A stretch of 11,393 bases of DNA from Candidatus Omnitrophota bacterium (GCA_030634235.1 DAOWBD010000018.1:1-11393); one strand, 5' to 3'; counted from the stretch's first letter, positions 1 through 6,564 are shown. Notes: generated by a model from the sequence alone, not told the origin. Numbers and translations: made by a program.

Positions 1-1094
1 AAAAAATAGGCAAAGATACAAAATGACATTAATCGAGAGCGGGGAAACAGCCAAACGCCAAACAGGACCAAGCCTATGCAGATAAGCAAAGATAGAAATG
101 TTTTGACTTCGAACAGCTTTCTGCTTATGGGAAAATCATACCAGGCTTTCAATGAAACGGGGGCCGCCAATAATCTTAAATATGTTCGATGGACATTTAA
201 CTGCGTTAACCCATATTCACGACGGGATATATTCTCCGTCCCTTTTGCTCTAAAAATAGTTACATTCAGTCCTCCCCCCGATTTGTCCGCGGGCTCAAAC
301 ATCGCGATCTTGCTCATTCCTATCATTTGAGAATTTGTTTTTAACAAAAGAAGAGGAATAATCAAAGCGCATAAAAAAAACGGCAAAAGCTTACGGAAAA
401 CAATTTTTTTGTCGCGCGACCAATTGTTGAGAAAATAGATTTCCAGCAACAGAAGCATTATTGGCAATGTTACAGCAATCTCTTTGCAGAACATGGCCGT
501 TATGGCCGATAAAACTCCGAATATTTGAAATTTTTGACGCCCTGTTTTTGAATAACGCAGATAAAAGAGCATCGTCAAAATATAAAACATTACGGTCAAA
601 ATGATCGTTCTTTGGGTAATAAAATTAACGGCATCTGTCTGAATAGGATGCGTCAAAAAAAGCGCCGCCACCAGAAAGGCAGAGGTTTGGCCGTTCACCA
701 AGGGGCGGGATTTATGCCATGAAAATTCAAATGATAACAGTAACCGAATGAGCACAAACAGCAAATAGGCGTTTGTAATGTGCAGCAACACGTTAGTAAA
801 ATAGTACCCGAAAGGATTATTCTTGCTGAACGTATAATTTAGGACATAACTGACTCCTGCGATAAATCGTGTATTAAAACCCTGATAAATTTTTTGAATA
901 TTGTCCAGGTCCTGTAAACTACCGGACTCAATGACCGATTTATCATCAAAAAAGAAATACTGGCAGTTGCTTGTCGGATAATAGACGGCAAGGCCGATGA
1001 GAAGTAATAATAAAGGCAGGATAACAGAATTTCTGGAATTGTTGTTCTCTTCCGGCTCTTTTTGTTTAATGTAATGATAACTTGATCGGTTCAT
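1..1094 (-). CDS. TMTC-like polytopic membrane glycosyltransferase, partial (3' end off the left edge)
   Basis: By manual reverse translation this frame is open from the ATG at 1094 to the window edge, at least 364 residues with no stop. The protein is strongly hydrophobic with many membrane segments, the first at about residues 24-39. Landmarks fit the TMTC/O-mannosyltransferase-like GT-C family, which often carries C-terminal TPRs: an early FFFDD acidic pair (47-51), NVLLHITNAYL (101-111), HPIQTDAVNFITQR (149-162), CKEIAVTLPI (203-212) and LLAAPVSLKAWYDFPIS (308-324). The inferred role is transfer of sugar from a polyprenyl-phosphate donor to a protein or glycan outside the inner membrane; any TPR part lies outside the window. 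No clear SD precedes 1094, and no other ATG/GTG/TTG lies in frame before the first membrane segment. The frame is also open upstream to 1208, through an IS3 OrfB-like segment with another ATG at 1187, so the true N-terminus is uncertain. Family call is fairly sure; substrate unknown. Confidence 0.8.
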   Translation of the reverse strand, partial: MNRSSYHYIKQKEPEENNNSRNSVILPLLLLLIGLAVYYPTSNCQYFFFDDKSVIESGSLQDLDNIQKIYQGFNTRFIAGVSYVLNYTFSKNNPFGYYFTNVLLHITNAYLLFVLIRLLLSFEFSWHKSRPLVNGQTSAFLVAALFLTHPIQTDAVNFITQRTIILTVMFYILTMLFYLRYSKTGRQKFQIFGVLSAITAMFCKEIAVTLPIMLLLLEIYFLNNWSRDKKIVFRKLLPFFLCALIIPLLLLKTNSQMIGMSKIAMFEPADKSGGGLNVTIFRAKGTENISRREYGLTQLNVHRTYLRLLAAPVSLKAWYDFPISRKLFEVKTFLSLLICIGLVLFGVWLFPRSRLMSFCIFAYF

Positions 1095-1187
1095 TCTTAG
1101 TAATTCACATCCCTTTCTGACACTCAGCCCGAAGCGTTTTTTCCAATACCTCACGACTTCCCTCTTCGCTTCTAAACTGTACCCCAT
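1071..1187 (-). pseudogene. IS3-family OrfB N-terminal remnant, in frame with the TMTC-like gene
   Basis: From the ATG at 1187 the frame reads MGYSLEAKREVVRYWKKRF and then FGLSVRKGCELLRMNRSSYHY. This is the signature helix-turn-helix start of IS3-family OrfB transposases of the IS407 type, which typically read like (S)VRRACxLxxxSRSSYxY. The similarity stops near the tyrosine of SSYHY (about 1071), after which the frame enters a charged linker and the TMTC-like membrane protein. No DDE catalytic domain follows, so this is a fragment and not a working transposase. An in-frame TAA at 1209-1211 closes the frame upstream. The putative start of the TMTC-like gene (1094) falls inside this segment. 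Either an IS insertion plus deletion produced the fusion, or the fragment now supplies the 5' end of the membrane protein gene. The resemblance is from memory of the family and was not searched. Confidence 0.6.
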
Positions 1188-1308
1188 TAACAAACAGAGT
1201 GATTTAAGTTAGAATTCCCGGGACACAATACTTATCTCTGAGGCTTAGGTCCGGGTTTTCGCTTTCTGATAGAATTCTTCGAATAGCCGGCTGAATTTCT
1301 TGGGAATT
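1188..1308. repeat. Intergenic spacer with REP/RAYT-like sequence and short inverted repeats
   Basis: No gene is seen here. TAGAATTCCC (1210-1219) is repeated inverted as GGGAATTCTA (1302-1311), the latter overlapping the stop codon of the nuclease-like gene, and TAGAATTC occurs again at 1269-1276. The stretch at about 1211-1237, with GAATTCCCGGGACACAATAC at its core, resembles from memory the short repeats that accompany REP-associated tyrosine transposases. CCCGGGAC (1217-1224) can pair with GTCCGGG (about 1249-1255) with one bulged base, and TTTTC follows on the plus strand, giving a weak terminator-like or repeat hairpin. Confidence 0.4.
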
Positions 1309-2337
1309 CTATTCCCCATAAAGCCCTGCCAGGCCTTCGTCCAGAAGCTGTTGATTGAGAAAAATGCCTTCCTTCGCGATTTGCAGGGGATCGCTCTTTT
1401 TCTTCCTCAAATAATACAGATCCACCAAATACCGGCCGTACTTCGCCATCCAATAAGACTTAATAACAACCGTCTTTGAAACTTTCAACCGGTCGACAAC
1501 AAACTGCCTGGCCCTGACCCCTTCATGGGTCGTCATCTCAGAAGCGTTGATCCCGCGCAGCCTGACCGTCATATCAATCCATATATCAAACCCGACATCC
1601 ACCGTCAAGAAAAACGTATCGGCGTCAATAACGCGGATAACCCTGGCGGCATAGGTATATAATTTCCGGTCATCCTTTAAAGACTGTTTCAGCGCGTACC
1701 CTTTTTTCGTTTTCACCGAAAGGACCAGGCTTCCGCCTGTTATCCTGCTTGATGGGGGAATGTCCACTTTATGCTTGATCTTAAATCCGCAATCGACCAT
1801 GATCTTATTGGCCTTAAGCCCCAATTTTTTCGACTGAAGAGTTTTATACACGAAGAGGCGCCCGCGCACGTAGTTTAGGCGCGGAACCTTCGCCCCGTCT
1901 AACCCTAACGCTTTTTGCTTCATTTTCTTTCTGGAGCCGCTGATGAGGGCGTAGATTTTCTCCGATCCCAATCCTTCTTTGACCGCCCGCGCTTTAAGGC
2001 CATCCCGCATATCCTCCGGCGCGGTCAACAGCGCGCGGTATTGCGACCAGCTTAAAAGCGGGTTCTTCGGCAGCTTCGGAAAAACGCGATAGAATTTCAC
2101 GATCTTCCTTAAGACATCCAGGCTGATGTTCATCTCAGCCTCGATCTTTTTTAAATGAAACGTATCCGTCTCTTTTTGGGCCGCAAGAAAGCGGTGCATA
2201 CCGGCGCCGAGCTTCCAATAGGTCAGCACCCTCTGCGCCTGAAAGGCCATTTCAGCCCGCGCCATACCTTCATGAATTTCTTTTTTTAAGTATTGGATCA
2301 GTGCTTGGAAGGATTTTTGTTGAACACTCTTAGCCAT
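1309..2337 (-). CDS. DUF1016_N-like domain fused to a thermonuclease (SNase-like) domain
   Basis: The protein has 342 residues and no signal peptide, so it is probably cytoplasmic. Residues about 8-115 resemble the N-terminal domain of DUF1016/YhcG proteins, including ALTYW-like VLTYWKLGAGMHRFL (37-51) and the characteristic LLSWSQYRALL (94-104). A Lys-rich middle region (about 130-225) is not assigned. Residues about 228-342 look like staphylococcal nuclease: VIDADTF (236-242; S. aureus D19/D21 positions), VRLRGINASE (258-267; R35 and E43 equivalents at R259 and E267, with Asn264 where D40 sits), KYGRYL (299-304; R87 equivalent R302) and LNQQLLDEGLAGLY at the end. The three classic catalytic residues Arg, Glu and Arg are therefore kept, and one metal-ligand Asp is replaced by Asn. 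The predicted activity is Ca-dependent phosphodiesterase on nucleic acid, with the N-terminal domain for binding or recruitment. The start is supported by AGGAGA 9 nt upstream. It stands alone downstream of cysK. Confidence 0.75.
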   Translation of the reverse strand: MAKSVQQKSFQALIQYLKKEIHEGMARAEMAFQAQRVLTYWKLGAGMHRFLAAQKETDTFHLKKIEAEMNISLDVLRKIVKFYRVFPKLPKNPLLSWSQYRALLTAPEDMRDGLKARAVKEGLGSEKIYALISGSRKKMKQKALGLDGAKVPRLNYVRGRLFVYKTLQSKKLGLKANKIMVDCGFKIKHKVDIPPSSRITGGSLVLSVKTKKGYALKQSLKDDRKLYTYAARVIRVIDADTFFLTVDVGFDIWIDMTVRLRGINASEMTTHEGVRARQFVVDRLKVSKTVVIKSYWMAKYGRYLVDLYYLRKKKSDPLQIAKEGIFLNQQLLDEGLAGLYGE

Positions 2338-2379
2338 AATATTCAGTCTCCTGAAAACGGTGAAAAAAACAACGGAAAA

Positions 2380-2406
2380 ATAGCGGAAGAAAGAAAGCCG
2401 GCTTTG
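2380..2406 (-). terminator. Possible terminator downstream of cysK
   Basis: AAAGCCGGCTTT at 2394-2405 is a perfect palindrome. On the minus strand it is followed by CTTTCTTCC and further T-rich sequence. It lies between the cysK stop (2449) and the start of the nuclease-like gene (2337). The stem is short (4 bp with a CCGG loop, or cruciform-like), so termination efficiency is doubtful. Confidence 0.35.
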
Positions 2407-2448
2407 TTGCGGGGCAGGCCCTTAGGGTCCGTCCCTGTCGTGATCGCG

Positions 2449-3375
2449 CTATTCTTCAAACAGCCAACTGGACAGATACCGCTCGCCGGTATCGCACATC
2501 ACAGTGACAATGGTTTTGCCTTTGGATTCCGGCCGTTTAGCAACCTCAAGCGCGGCCCAGAGATTAGCCCCGGACGATATCCCGACAAGAAATCCCTCTT
2601 CCTTGGCGATGCGCCTCGCCGTCTCGCCGGCATCCACGTGCGAGACCGCGATAGTCTCGTCAAAGATATCCCTGTTGACAATATTGGGAATAAAGCCCGC
2701 GCCGATCCCCTGGATCTTGTGCGAACCGGGGCCTTTACCGGCGAGGACCTGCGACTCCACCGGCTCAACGGCAATGACCTTCACTCCCGGCTTGCGCGCT
2801 TTGAGAACCTCGCCGACGCCCGTCAGGGTCCCGCCGGTCCCGACCCCGGCGATAAAGACATCGACGGCACCGTCGGTATCGTTCCATATTTCCTCGGCCG
2901 TTGTCTTGCGATGAATCTCGGGATTCGCCGGATTATTGAACTGTTGGGGAATATAGCTGTTCGGCGTTGCCTTGGCGATCTCCTCGGCCTTCTCGATAGC
3001 CCCCTTCATGCCCTTGGCCCCTTCGGTCAAAACCAGCTCAGCGCCGAGAATCTTCAGCAATCTCCGTCGTTCGATGCTCATCGTGTCCGGCATCGTCAGG
3101 ATCAATTTATATCCCTTCGCCGCCGCGACAAAGGCGAGCGCGATGCCCGTGTTCCCGCTCGTCGGCTCGACGATCACCGAGCCCTTCGTCAAAAGCCCTT
3201 CCCTCTCGGCCGCTTCGATCATCGCCGCCCCGATCCTGTCCTTGACACTCGAAAGCGGATTGAAGAATTCAAGTTTAGCAAGTACAGTCGCCTGCGCACC
3301 TTCTGCTAATTTATTTATTTTTACCAGAGGCGTATTGCCAATAGTTTTCGTGATATCCTCATATATACGTGCCAT
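2449..3375 (-). CDS. cysK: Cysteine synthase A (O-acetylserine sulfhydrylase)
   Basis: The product (308 residues) is a cytoplasmic PLP enzyme of fold type II that makes L-cysteine from O-acetyl-L-serine and sulfide. Visible motifs: the N-terminal TIGNTPLV (11-18); the PLP-binding lysine in NPLSSVKDR (Lys45); the substrate loop TSGNTG (72-77); QQFNNPANPEIH (144-155); the phosphate-binding loop GVGTGGT (177-183); IQGIGAGFIP (221-230); and GISSGAN (265-271) with Ser267 at the pyridine nitrogen. Length and motif order are those of CysK, without the C-terminal regulatory domain of cystathionine beta-synthase. The start is the ATG at 3375, because AAGGAG lies 7 nt upstream and the homology begins there; an in-frame TTG further out (3426) would add residues with no family counterpart. 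A second SD-like CAAGGA lies about 17 nt further upstream. No serine acetyltransferase gene is adjacent. Confidence 0.97.
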   Translation of the reverse strand: MARIYEDITKTIGNTPLVKINKLAEGAQATVLAKLEFFNPLSSVKDRIGAAMIEAAEREGLLTKGSVIVEPTSGNTGIALAFVAAAKGYKLILTMPDTMSIERRRLLKILGAELVLTEGAKGMKGAIEKAEEIAKATPNSYIPQQFNNPANPEIHRKTTAEEIWNDTDGAVDVFIAGVGTGGTLTGVGEVLKARKPGVKVIAVEPVESQVLAGKGPGSHKIQGIGAGFIPNIVNRDIFDETIAVSHVDAGETARRIAKEEGFLVGISSGANLWAALEVAKRPESKGKTIVTVMCDTGERYLSSWLFEE

Positions 3376-3423
3376 CGTTTTCTCCTTGAGATTTCTTTCC
3401 TTGAGGGAAATTATTGATCGCGA

Positions 3424-3449
3424 CAAAAAAGAAGGGAACCAGATGTTCC
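3424..3449 (-). terminator. Weak hairpin with T-tract between the small membrane gene and cysK
   Basis: On the minus strand GGAAC (3449-3445) and GTTCC (3439-3435) form a 5-bp stem with a 5-nt loop, followed by CTTCTTTTTT. This sits about 80 bases after the stop of the small membrane protein gene and about 50 bases before the cysK start. It could be a weak intrinsic terminator or part of the cysK leader. The short stem keeps confidence low. Confidence 0.35.
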
Positions 3450-3530
3450 TCTGATCCCCATTAATTTCATTGCAAATACACGCGCTAAAAGAGCCCCTAG
3501 CGATGCTCAGACAGAAAAGGATTATTTCTT

Positions 3531-3737
3531 TTAACCATGATTTTTGTTGATCTTGTCCGCGATCTTCACATAAGAGTATCCCACAATAAAGATCAATAAT
3601 CCTACAGCCATCGTGTAAGGATCAATATTGCTCCCCCCGATAAACATAACCAAAATACCGAGAAAGATGGGAAGGACACCGCTTCTGTGACAAACCTTGC
3701 TTAGATTCTTCAAATTCTTAGTATTCTCATCAGTCAT
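3531..3737 (-). CDS. Small membrane protein of unknown function, two TM segments
   Basis: A 68-residue protein beginning MTDENTKNLKNL. The first 20 or so residues are polar; then two hydrophobic stretches, about VLPIFLGILVMFIGG and YTMAVGLLIFIVGYSYV, are joined by a short GSNIDPY turn, and the tail is basic (KIADKINKNHG). This predicts a two-pass inner-membrane hairpin. I recognise no family. The ATG at 3737 is preceded by GAGGAG about 9 nt upstream, which favours it over an in-frame TTG at 3773. A possible -10 (TATATT) lies upstream at about 3763-3768. The gene follows the OLD-family ATPase gene after 118 bases that can form a hairpin, so it is probably transcribed separately. It may be a real small gene without known function; there is no evidence of a toxin or of partnership with the ATPase beyond adjacency. 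Confidence 0.65.
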   Translation of the reverse strand: MTDENTKNLKNLSKVCHRSGVLPIFLGILVMFIGGSNIDPYTMAVGLLIFIVGYSYVKIADKINKNHG

Positions 3738-3780
3738 AATAGCTCTCCTCGCTTTTTTGGTAATATAACACAATATCGTG

Positions 3781-3855
3781 GTGGGAAAAAACTAAAAACG
3801 AGAATTTTTGCACTAGCCATCCGGGCTCGACGGGTTCCGCCGGAGAACGGGCTAT
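3781..3855 (-). terminator. GC-rich stem-loop followed by T-rich sequence, downstream of the OLD-like gene
   Basis: Immediately after the stop codon of the ATPase gene, TAGCC (3855-3851 on the minus strand) can pair with GGCTA (3818-3814). Inside, GTTC and GAAC flank a TCCGGCG loop. The GC-rich block is followed on the minus strand by AAAAATTCTCGTTTTTAG and TTTTTTCCC. This is a plausible intrinsic terminator for the ATPase gene, although the T-tract begins several bases after the stem. Confidence 0.4.
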
Positions 3856-5877
3856 TTATTTCTTGGTAATAAAACTGAAAAGTCGGGAGCGCCTTACCTC
3901 GGCCTCAGGCGCCTTCTCGACCGGCTCTTCTCTTTTGGGCTCCTCTTTAATTTCGGGCAAACCAGTGAACCCGCTCACAATTTTCTCGAACAACCTCCGG
4001 AAAGCAGCTATCGTTCCATTAGAGAGAGCCATCCGGTCAGTCGCCTTGCTGCCGGCCGCGTCAAAGAATTTCCTTGCCAGTAAAACCCTGTTTAATTCGT
4101 TATCCCTCAGGTATTCAGAGTTTAAAACAGCCTGGTCTTCGTTCCTCTCGCCTTTGAGAACATGACTGTTGAAGTCTTCAAAATCAAACAGGTCTTCCGT
4201 TGTGTAATTCGACTTTAGCGATACGAAAATTATTTTCTCGCTTTCAAGCCCGAATCTTTCCTTGAGGTATTTCCTTTTCTGGTACCCGTCGTCATTATTG
4301 TTAAGCAATACCTGAAATTCTAAATTGTACCCGATCATCAGAGCGACCAACTGGACAATATCGTCGGTATCGGTTGAGGGAAGCAGGTTAACCTCGGAGA
4401 GATCGACGTCGTTGACGTACCGTCTTAACGCCTCGCAAAAATAGAAATCAGCAACTCCACCGACGATAATGTTCTTCTTCCCGGGCAGGGGCGCTGTCGT
4501 CAGCTTCTGTTCACCCATCGCCGTCATGACCGGCATGAGACTTTCTTCATCCGTTTGATTATGGATATCGTCGCTGATAATCGTTCCCGCTTCAGCATCC
4601 TTCAAGACAAGGCGGATCCTGTCGAGCCTCTGCGCGTCGATAAGATACGGGCAATGCGTGCTGAAGATAACCTGCGACTCCGTCACGATCTTGTTTTCAA
4701 GGACCCTGAGGATCTCTTTTTGGGCCTTCGCGTGAAGGTGCATCCCGGGCTCGTCGATAATGATCACATTGTTCTTGCTCTTCTGCGCGTTGAGCCGGAG
4801 ATAGAACGCCAGGAACCATTGAAACCCCTTGCTCCTTTGTTTGATCTTGAAGAAATCCGTCTTTCCCTTTTCCTTGGCGCCAAACAATAATTTATCCCCT
4901 TCCGGCTTTACAACCAGCTCGATCTTGTTCTGTTCCCAATAACCGAGAAAATCCCCGCTGATCGTCGCCGAATGGCGGTTGAGATAGTTGATCCTTCTTT
5001 GAACATCCTGTGTCCCGACGAATTGGTCGAGGTCCAACCCTGCGATCTTGGCAAAATCAAGAACAGCCTGATTCTCTTTTAAATGGTCAACAGAGATCTC
5101 AAAAGGAAGGATATCAGAAAATTCCGAGAAAAAGATAAAATGGGGCAGGTGCCTGACAACGCCCTCGAGAAAAGATGCGGTCGTGTTCCTTATTTGTTCT
5201 TGCTGTGCCTGCTGTTCGTCGCCCTGCTCATATTCCTGCGGTTCGGTCAATCGCTTGCTTTCCTTGATAATCGTCCGGATCGCTTCAACGGCCTCCGTTT
5301 GCATCTGCTCGTCCTTAATAGAAGGAAGATAGGTCTTGGCGACACGGATAAGCTCCTTGGATTCCCTCAGGATATTCTCATTGCCGGATTCAAAATTAAT
5401 CGACGGAACCTGAGGCCCTTTAAGCAGCTCCTGCAATCTTTCCTTGGCCGATTTAATATGTTGGATCTGGTCATCATAGGTCATACTGGTTTCTTCCCTG
5501 AACAACCGGTCGCTACATTCCTCATTGAGACCGTACTGACCCCTGCCGTTCTTGACCACTCCTAAACCGTTGTTGAGAATATAGTTGAGGGCCTTCTCAG
5601 ATAACCGGATCCCTGTCTCTTCCTGGATGGCATCGGTCTCTTGCCGCTCAAGACGGAACCAGATCTCGACCGAAGGGTCCCTGTCGCTTCCGTCCAAAGG
5701 AAAAACATCTTCCGGCACTCTTTGAAGATTTTTATTGAAATACCTCAGTGCCTCAAGAGTCGCGGTCTTTCCAGATTCATTCTTACCGATGAGAATCGTT
5801 AAATCAGACGCGAACGGACAATACCCGGTGTCAATAATAGACTTGAAATTTCTTATTCGAAATTTGTTCAACCTCAT
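3856..5877 (-). CDS. OLD-family-like SMC/RecF-type ATPase with degenerate Toprim-like C-terminus
   Basis: A 673-residue cytoplasmic protein. The N-terminus MRLNKFRIRNFKSI is typical of RecF/SMC/OLD ATPases. Walker A is GKNESGKT (31-38); a coiled-coil-like Glu/Gln/Lys-rich insertion covers about 130-232; an SKG signature-like motif lies at 349-351; Walker B is VIIIDEP (371-377) followed by MHLHAKAQ; the switch His is in FSTHCPYLI (405-413). The C-terminal part (from about 466) follows the OLD/Toprim pattern: KNIIVGGVADFYF, LLPSTDTDD, FQVLLNNNDDGYQKRKYL and NYTTEDLF. The expected Glu and the two Asp of Toprim align with Gly473, Asn526 and Asn528, so nuclease activity may be lost or altered. OLD proteins are ATP-dependent nucleases, several of them in anti-phage defence (class 1 alone, Gabija and PARIS with partners). 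No UvrD-like or AriB-like partner is visible. The start has AGGGGAG 7 nt upstream and its own promoter. The tail (640-673) is Glu/Lys-rich. Confidence 0.8.
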   Translation of the reverse strand: MRLNKFRIRNFKSIIDTGYCPFASDLTILIGKNESGKTATLEALRYFNKNLQRVPEDVFPLDGSDRDPSVEIWFRLERQETDAIQEETGIRLSEKALNYILNNGLGVVKNGRGQYGLNEECSDRLFREETSMTYDDQIQHIKSAKERLQELLKGPQVPSINFESGNENILRESKELIRVAKTYLPSIKDEQMQTEAVEAIRTIIKESKRLTEPQEYEQGDEQQAQQEQIRNTTASFLEGVVRHLPHFIFFSEFSDILPFEISVDHLKENQAVLDFAKIAGLDLDQFVGTQDVQRRINYLNRHSATISGDFLGYWEQNKIELVVKPEGDKLLFGAKEKGKTDFFKIKQRSKGFQWFLAFYLRLNAQKSKNNVIIIDEPGMHLHAKAQKEILRVLENKIVTESQVIFSTHCPYLIDAQRLDRIRLVLKDAEAGTIISDDIHNQTDEESLMPVMTAMGEQKLTTAPLPGKKNIIVGGVADFYFCEALRRYVNDVDLSEVNLLPSTDTDDIVQLVALMIGYNLEFQVLLNNNDDGYQKRKYLKERFGLESEKIIFVSLKSNYTTEDLFDFEDFNSHVLKGERNEDQAVLNSEYLRDNELNRVLLARKFFDAAGSKATDRMALSNGTIAAFRRLFEKIVSGFTGLPEIKEEPKREEPVEKAPEAEVRRSRLFSFITKK

Positions 5878-5914
5878 TTGTATCTCCCCTTTTCCGGTTA
5901 ATAAAAGCGTGGCT

Positions 5915-5943
5915 ATAATACTACTAAACGATTATTTTGACAA
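5915..5943 (-). promoter_or_regulatory. Sigma70-type promoter for the OLD-like ATPase gene
   Basis: On the minus strand, TTGTCA (5943-5938) and TATTAT (5920-5915) are separated by 17 bases. Transcription would start about 7 bases after the -10 box, giving a leader of roughly 30 nt with the SD AGGGGAG close to the ATG at 5877. It lies just downstream of a strong terminator for the preceding gene, so the ATPase gene looks like an independent transcription unit. Confidence 0.65.
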
Positions 5944-5979
5944 GTTAAATGGAGAACGGGTCATGGCCCGGGGAAAAGC

Positions 5980-6013
5980 GCAAAAAGCAAGGGCCAAGTT
6001 TTCACTTGGCCCT
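5980..6013 (-). terminator. Strong intrinsic terminator
   Basis: ACTTGGCCCT (6004-6013) and AGGGCCAAGT (5990-5999) form a perfect 10-bp stem. Read on the minus strand, the loop is GAAA, a stable GNRA tetraloop. The stem is followed on that strand by TGCTTTTTGCGCTTTTCC. It lies about 45 bases after the stop of the 6059-6409 gene and separates it from the ATPase promoter. Confidence 0.8.
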
Positions 6014-6058
6014 CCCTAATATTTGTTCTATGACACTTATGCAGACGACTGCTTTTTC

Positions 6059-6409
6059 TTAATCTCTTGCATCCGACCAAACATAATCCGGCTTCATCAG
6101 AGGCTCGTTATTCTCGGGAATATCTAAATTAAGAGTAACGACATCCCATATCCCTGAACCGACTCTCCCGACCATATACGTAAGCCCTTTAACCAAACCG
6201 CCGAATAAATAAGCCGTTTTCTTGATCGGCTCAGATCCGCCATCATCCCAATGCTGCTTCATCTCTCTAGGAATCTCCAAGGGAGCAGAGACGACATTAA
6301 TAACACCTCTTTTGAGTTTTTGCATAATCCGACCGGTAAGGTAATCGTTTTCGGCAAACGAAACAGCCGCAAAGAACACCATAACAACCGTTAACAATAT
6401 TGTCCTCAT
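6059..6409 (-). CDS. Secreted small protein, probable TIGR04073 (exosortase system-associated) family
   Basis: A 116-residue precursor with a clear Sec signal peptide: MRTILL, a hydrophobic core LLTVVMVFFAAVSF, and a likely cleavage after SFA before END (about residue 19). The mature part reads GRIMQKLKRGVINVVSAPLE (25-44), then IPREM (45-49) and a weakly hydrophobic GGLVKGLTYMVGRVGSGIWDVVTL (70-93). The pattern KL-x-RG-x-x-N followed by LEIP matches my memory of the TIGR04073 family, which co-occurs with exosortase/PEP-CTERM sorting systems in Lentisphaerota, Verrucomicrobiota and Omnitrophota. The biochemical role of the family is not known. The ATG at 6409 has GGAGG 6 nt upstream. The gene has its own promoter and terminator. 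No exosortase gene is in the window, so the functional link is by family only. Confidence 0.65.
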   Translation of the reverse strand: MRTILLTVVMVFFAAVSFAENDYLTGRIMQKLKRGVINVVSAPLEIPREMKQHWDDGGSEPIKKTAYLFGGLVKGLTYMVGRVGSGIWDVVTLNLDIPENNEPLMKPDYVWSDARD

Positions 6410-6458
6410 GTCTCCCTCCTTTTAGATTATCTTAATTCGCCTGTCCGTCACTTCATTC

Positions 6459-6486
6459 ACTATATCATGCATTTAAAAATGTGCAA
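6459..6486 (-). promoter_or_regulatory. Probable sigma70-type promoter for the TIGR04073-like gene
   Basis: TTGCAC (6486-6481 on the minus strand) and TATAGT (6464-6459) are 16 bases apart. The start of transcription would be about 45 bases before the ATG at 6409. Confidence 0.5.
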
Positions 6487-6533
6487 CATTCCAAAATGCA
6501 AAAAAATATCCCAATGGAACAGATAAGAAGGGC

Positions 6534-6563
6534 CTTGTCCTTTCACCTAAGATCGGGGACAAG
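6534..6563 (-). terminator. Weak hairpin after the PilA/GspG-like pilin gene
   Basis: CTTGTCC and GGACAAG flank a loop of about 16 bases just past the stop codon at 6565. The sequence after it on the minus strand (GCCCTTCTTATCTG) is only moderately T-rich, so this is a weak candidate; a TTTTTTT run follows about 25-30 bases later. Confidence 0.3.
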
Positions 6564-6564
6564 A

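Noticed and set aside
76..330. 84-codon plus-strand frame
   Set aside because: It lies opposite the TMTC-like gene, whose motifs (YDFPIS, TQLNVHRTYL) are clearly coded on the minus strand here.
1232..1453. 73-codon minus-strand frame
   Set aside because: It is out of frame with and inside the nuclease-like gene's 3' end; composition is Arg/Pro-rich and without motifs.
3376..3426. N-terminal extension of cysK from TTG
   Set aside because: The family homology and a good SD both point to the ATG at 3375; the extension runs through the SD region.
2293..3454. Long open frames on the plus strand opposite cysK
   Set aside because: They are antisense shadows of a well-supported cysK gene with high GC; their translations show no family motifs and they have no SD.
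3376..3530. T-box or SAM-type riboswitch upstream of cysK
   Set aside because: No T-box motif, specifier loop or SAM-type conserved core could be found in the short leader.
3814..3855. Possible tRNA-like or attC-like structure
   Set aside because: No cloverleaf, anticodon arm or R/L-box pattern could be drawn; a terminator or hairpin explains it better.
4555..5565. Plus-strand frames of about 110 and 160 codons
   Set aside because: They are antisense to the OLD-like ATPase, which has intact motifs and a promoter; the predicted products are low-complexity Arg/Leu-rich.
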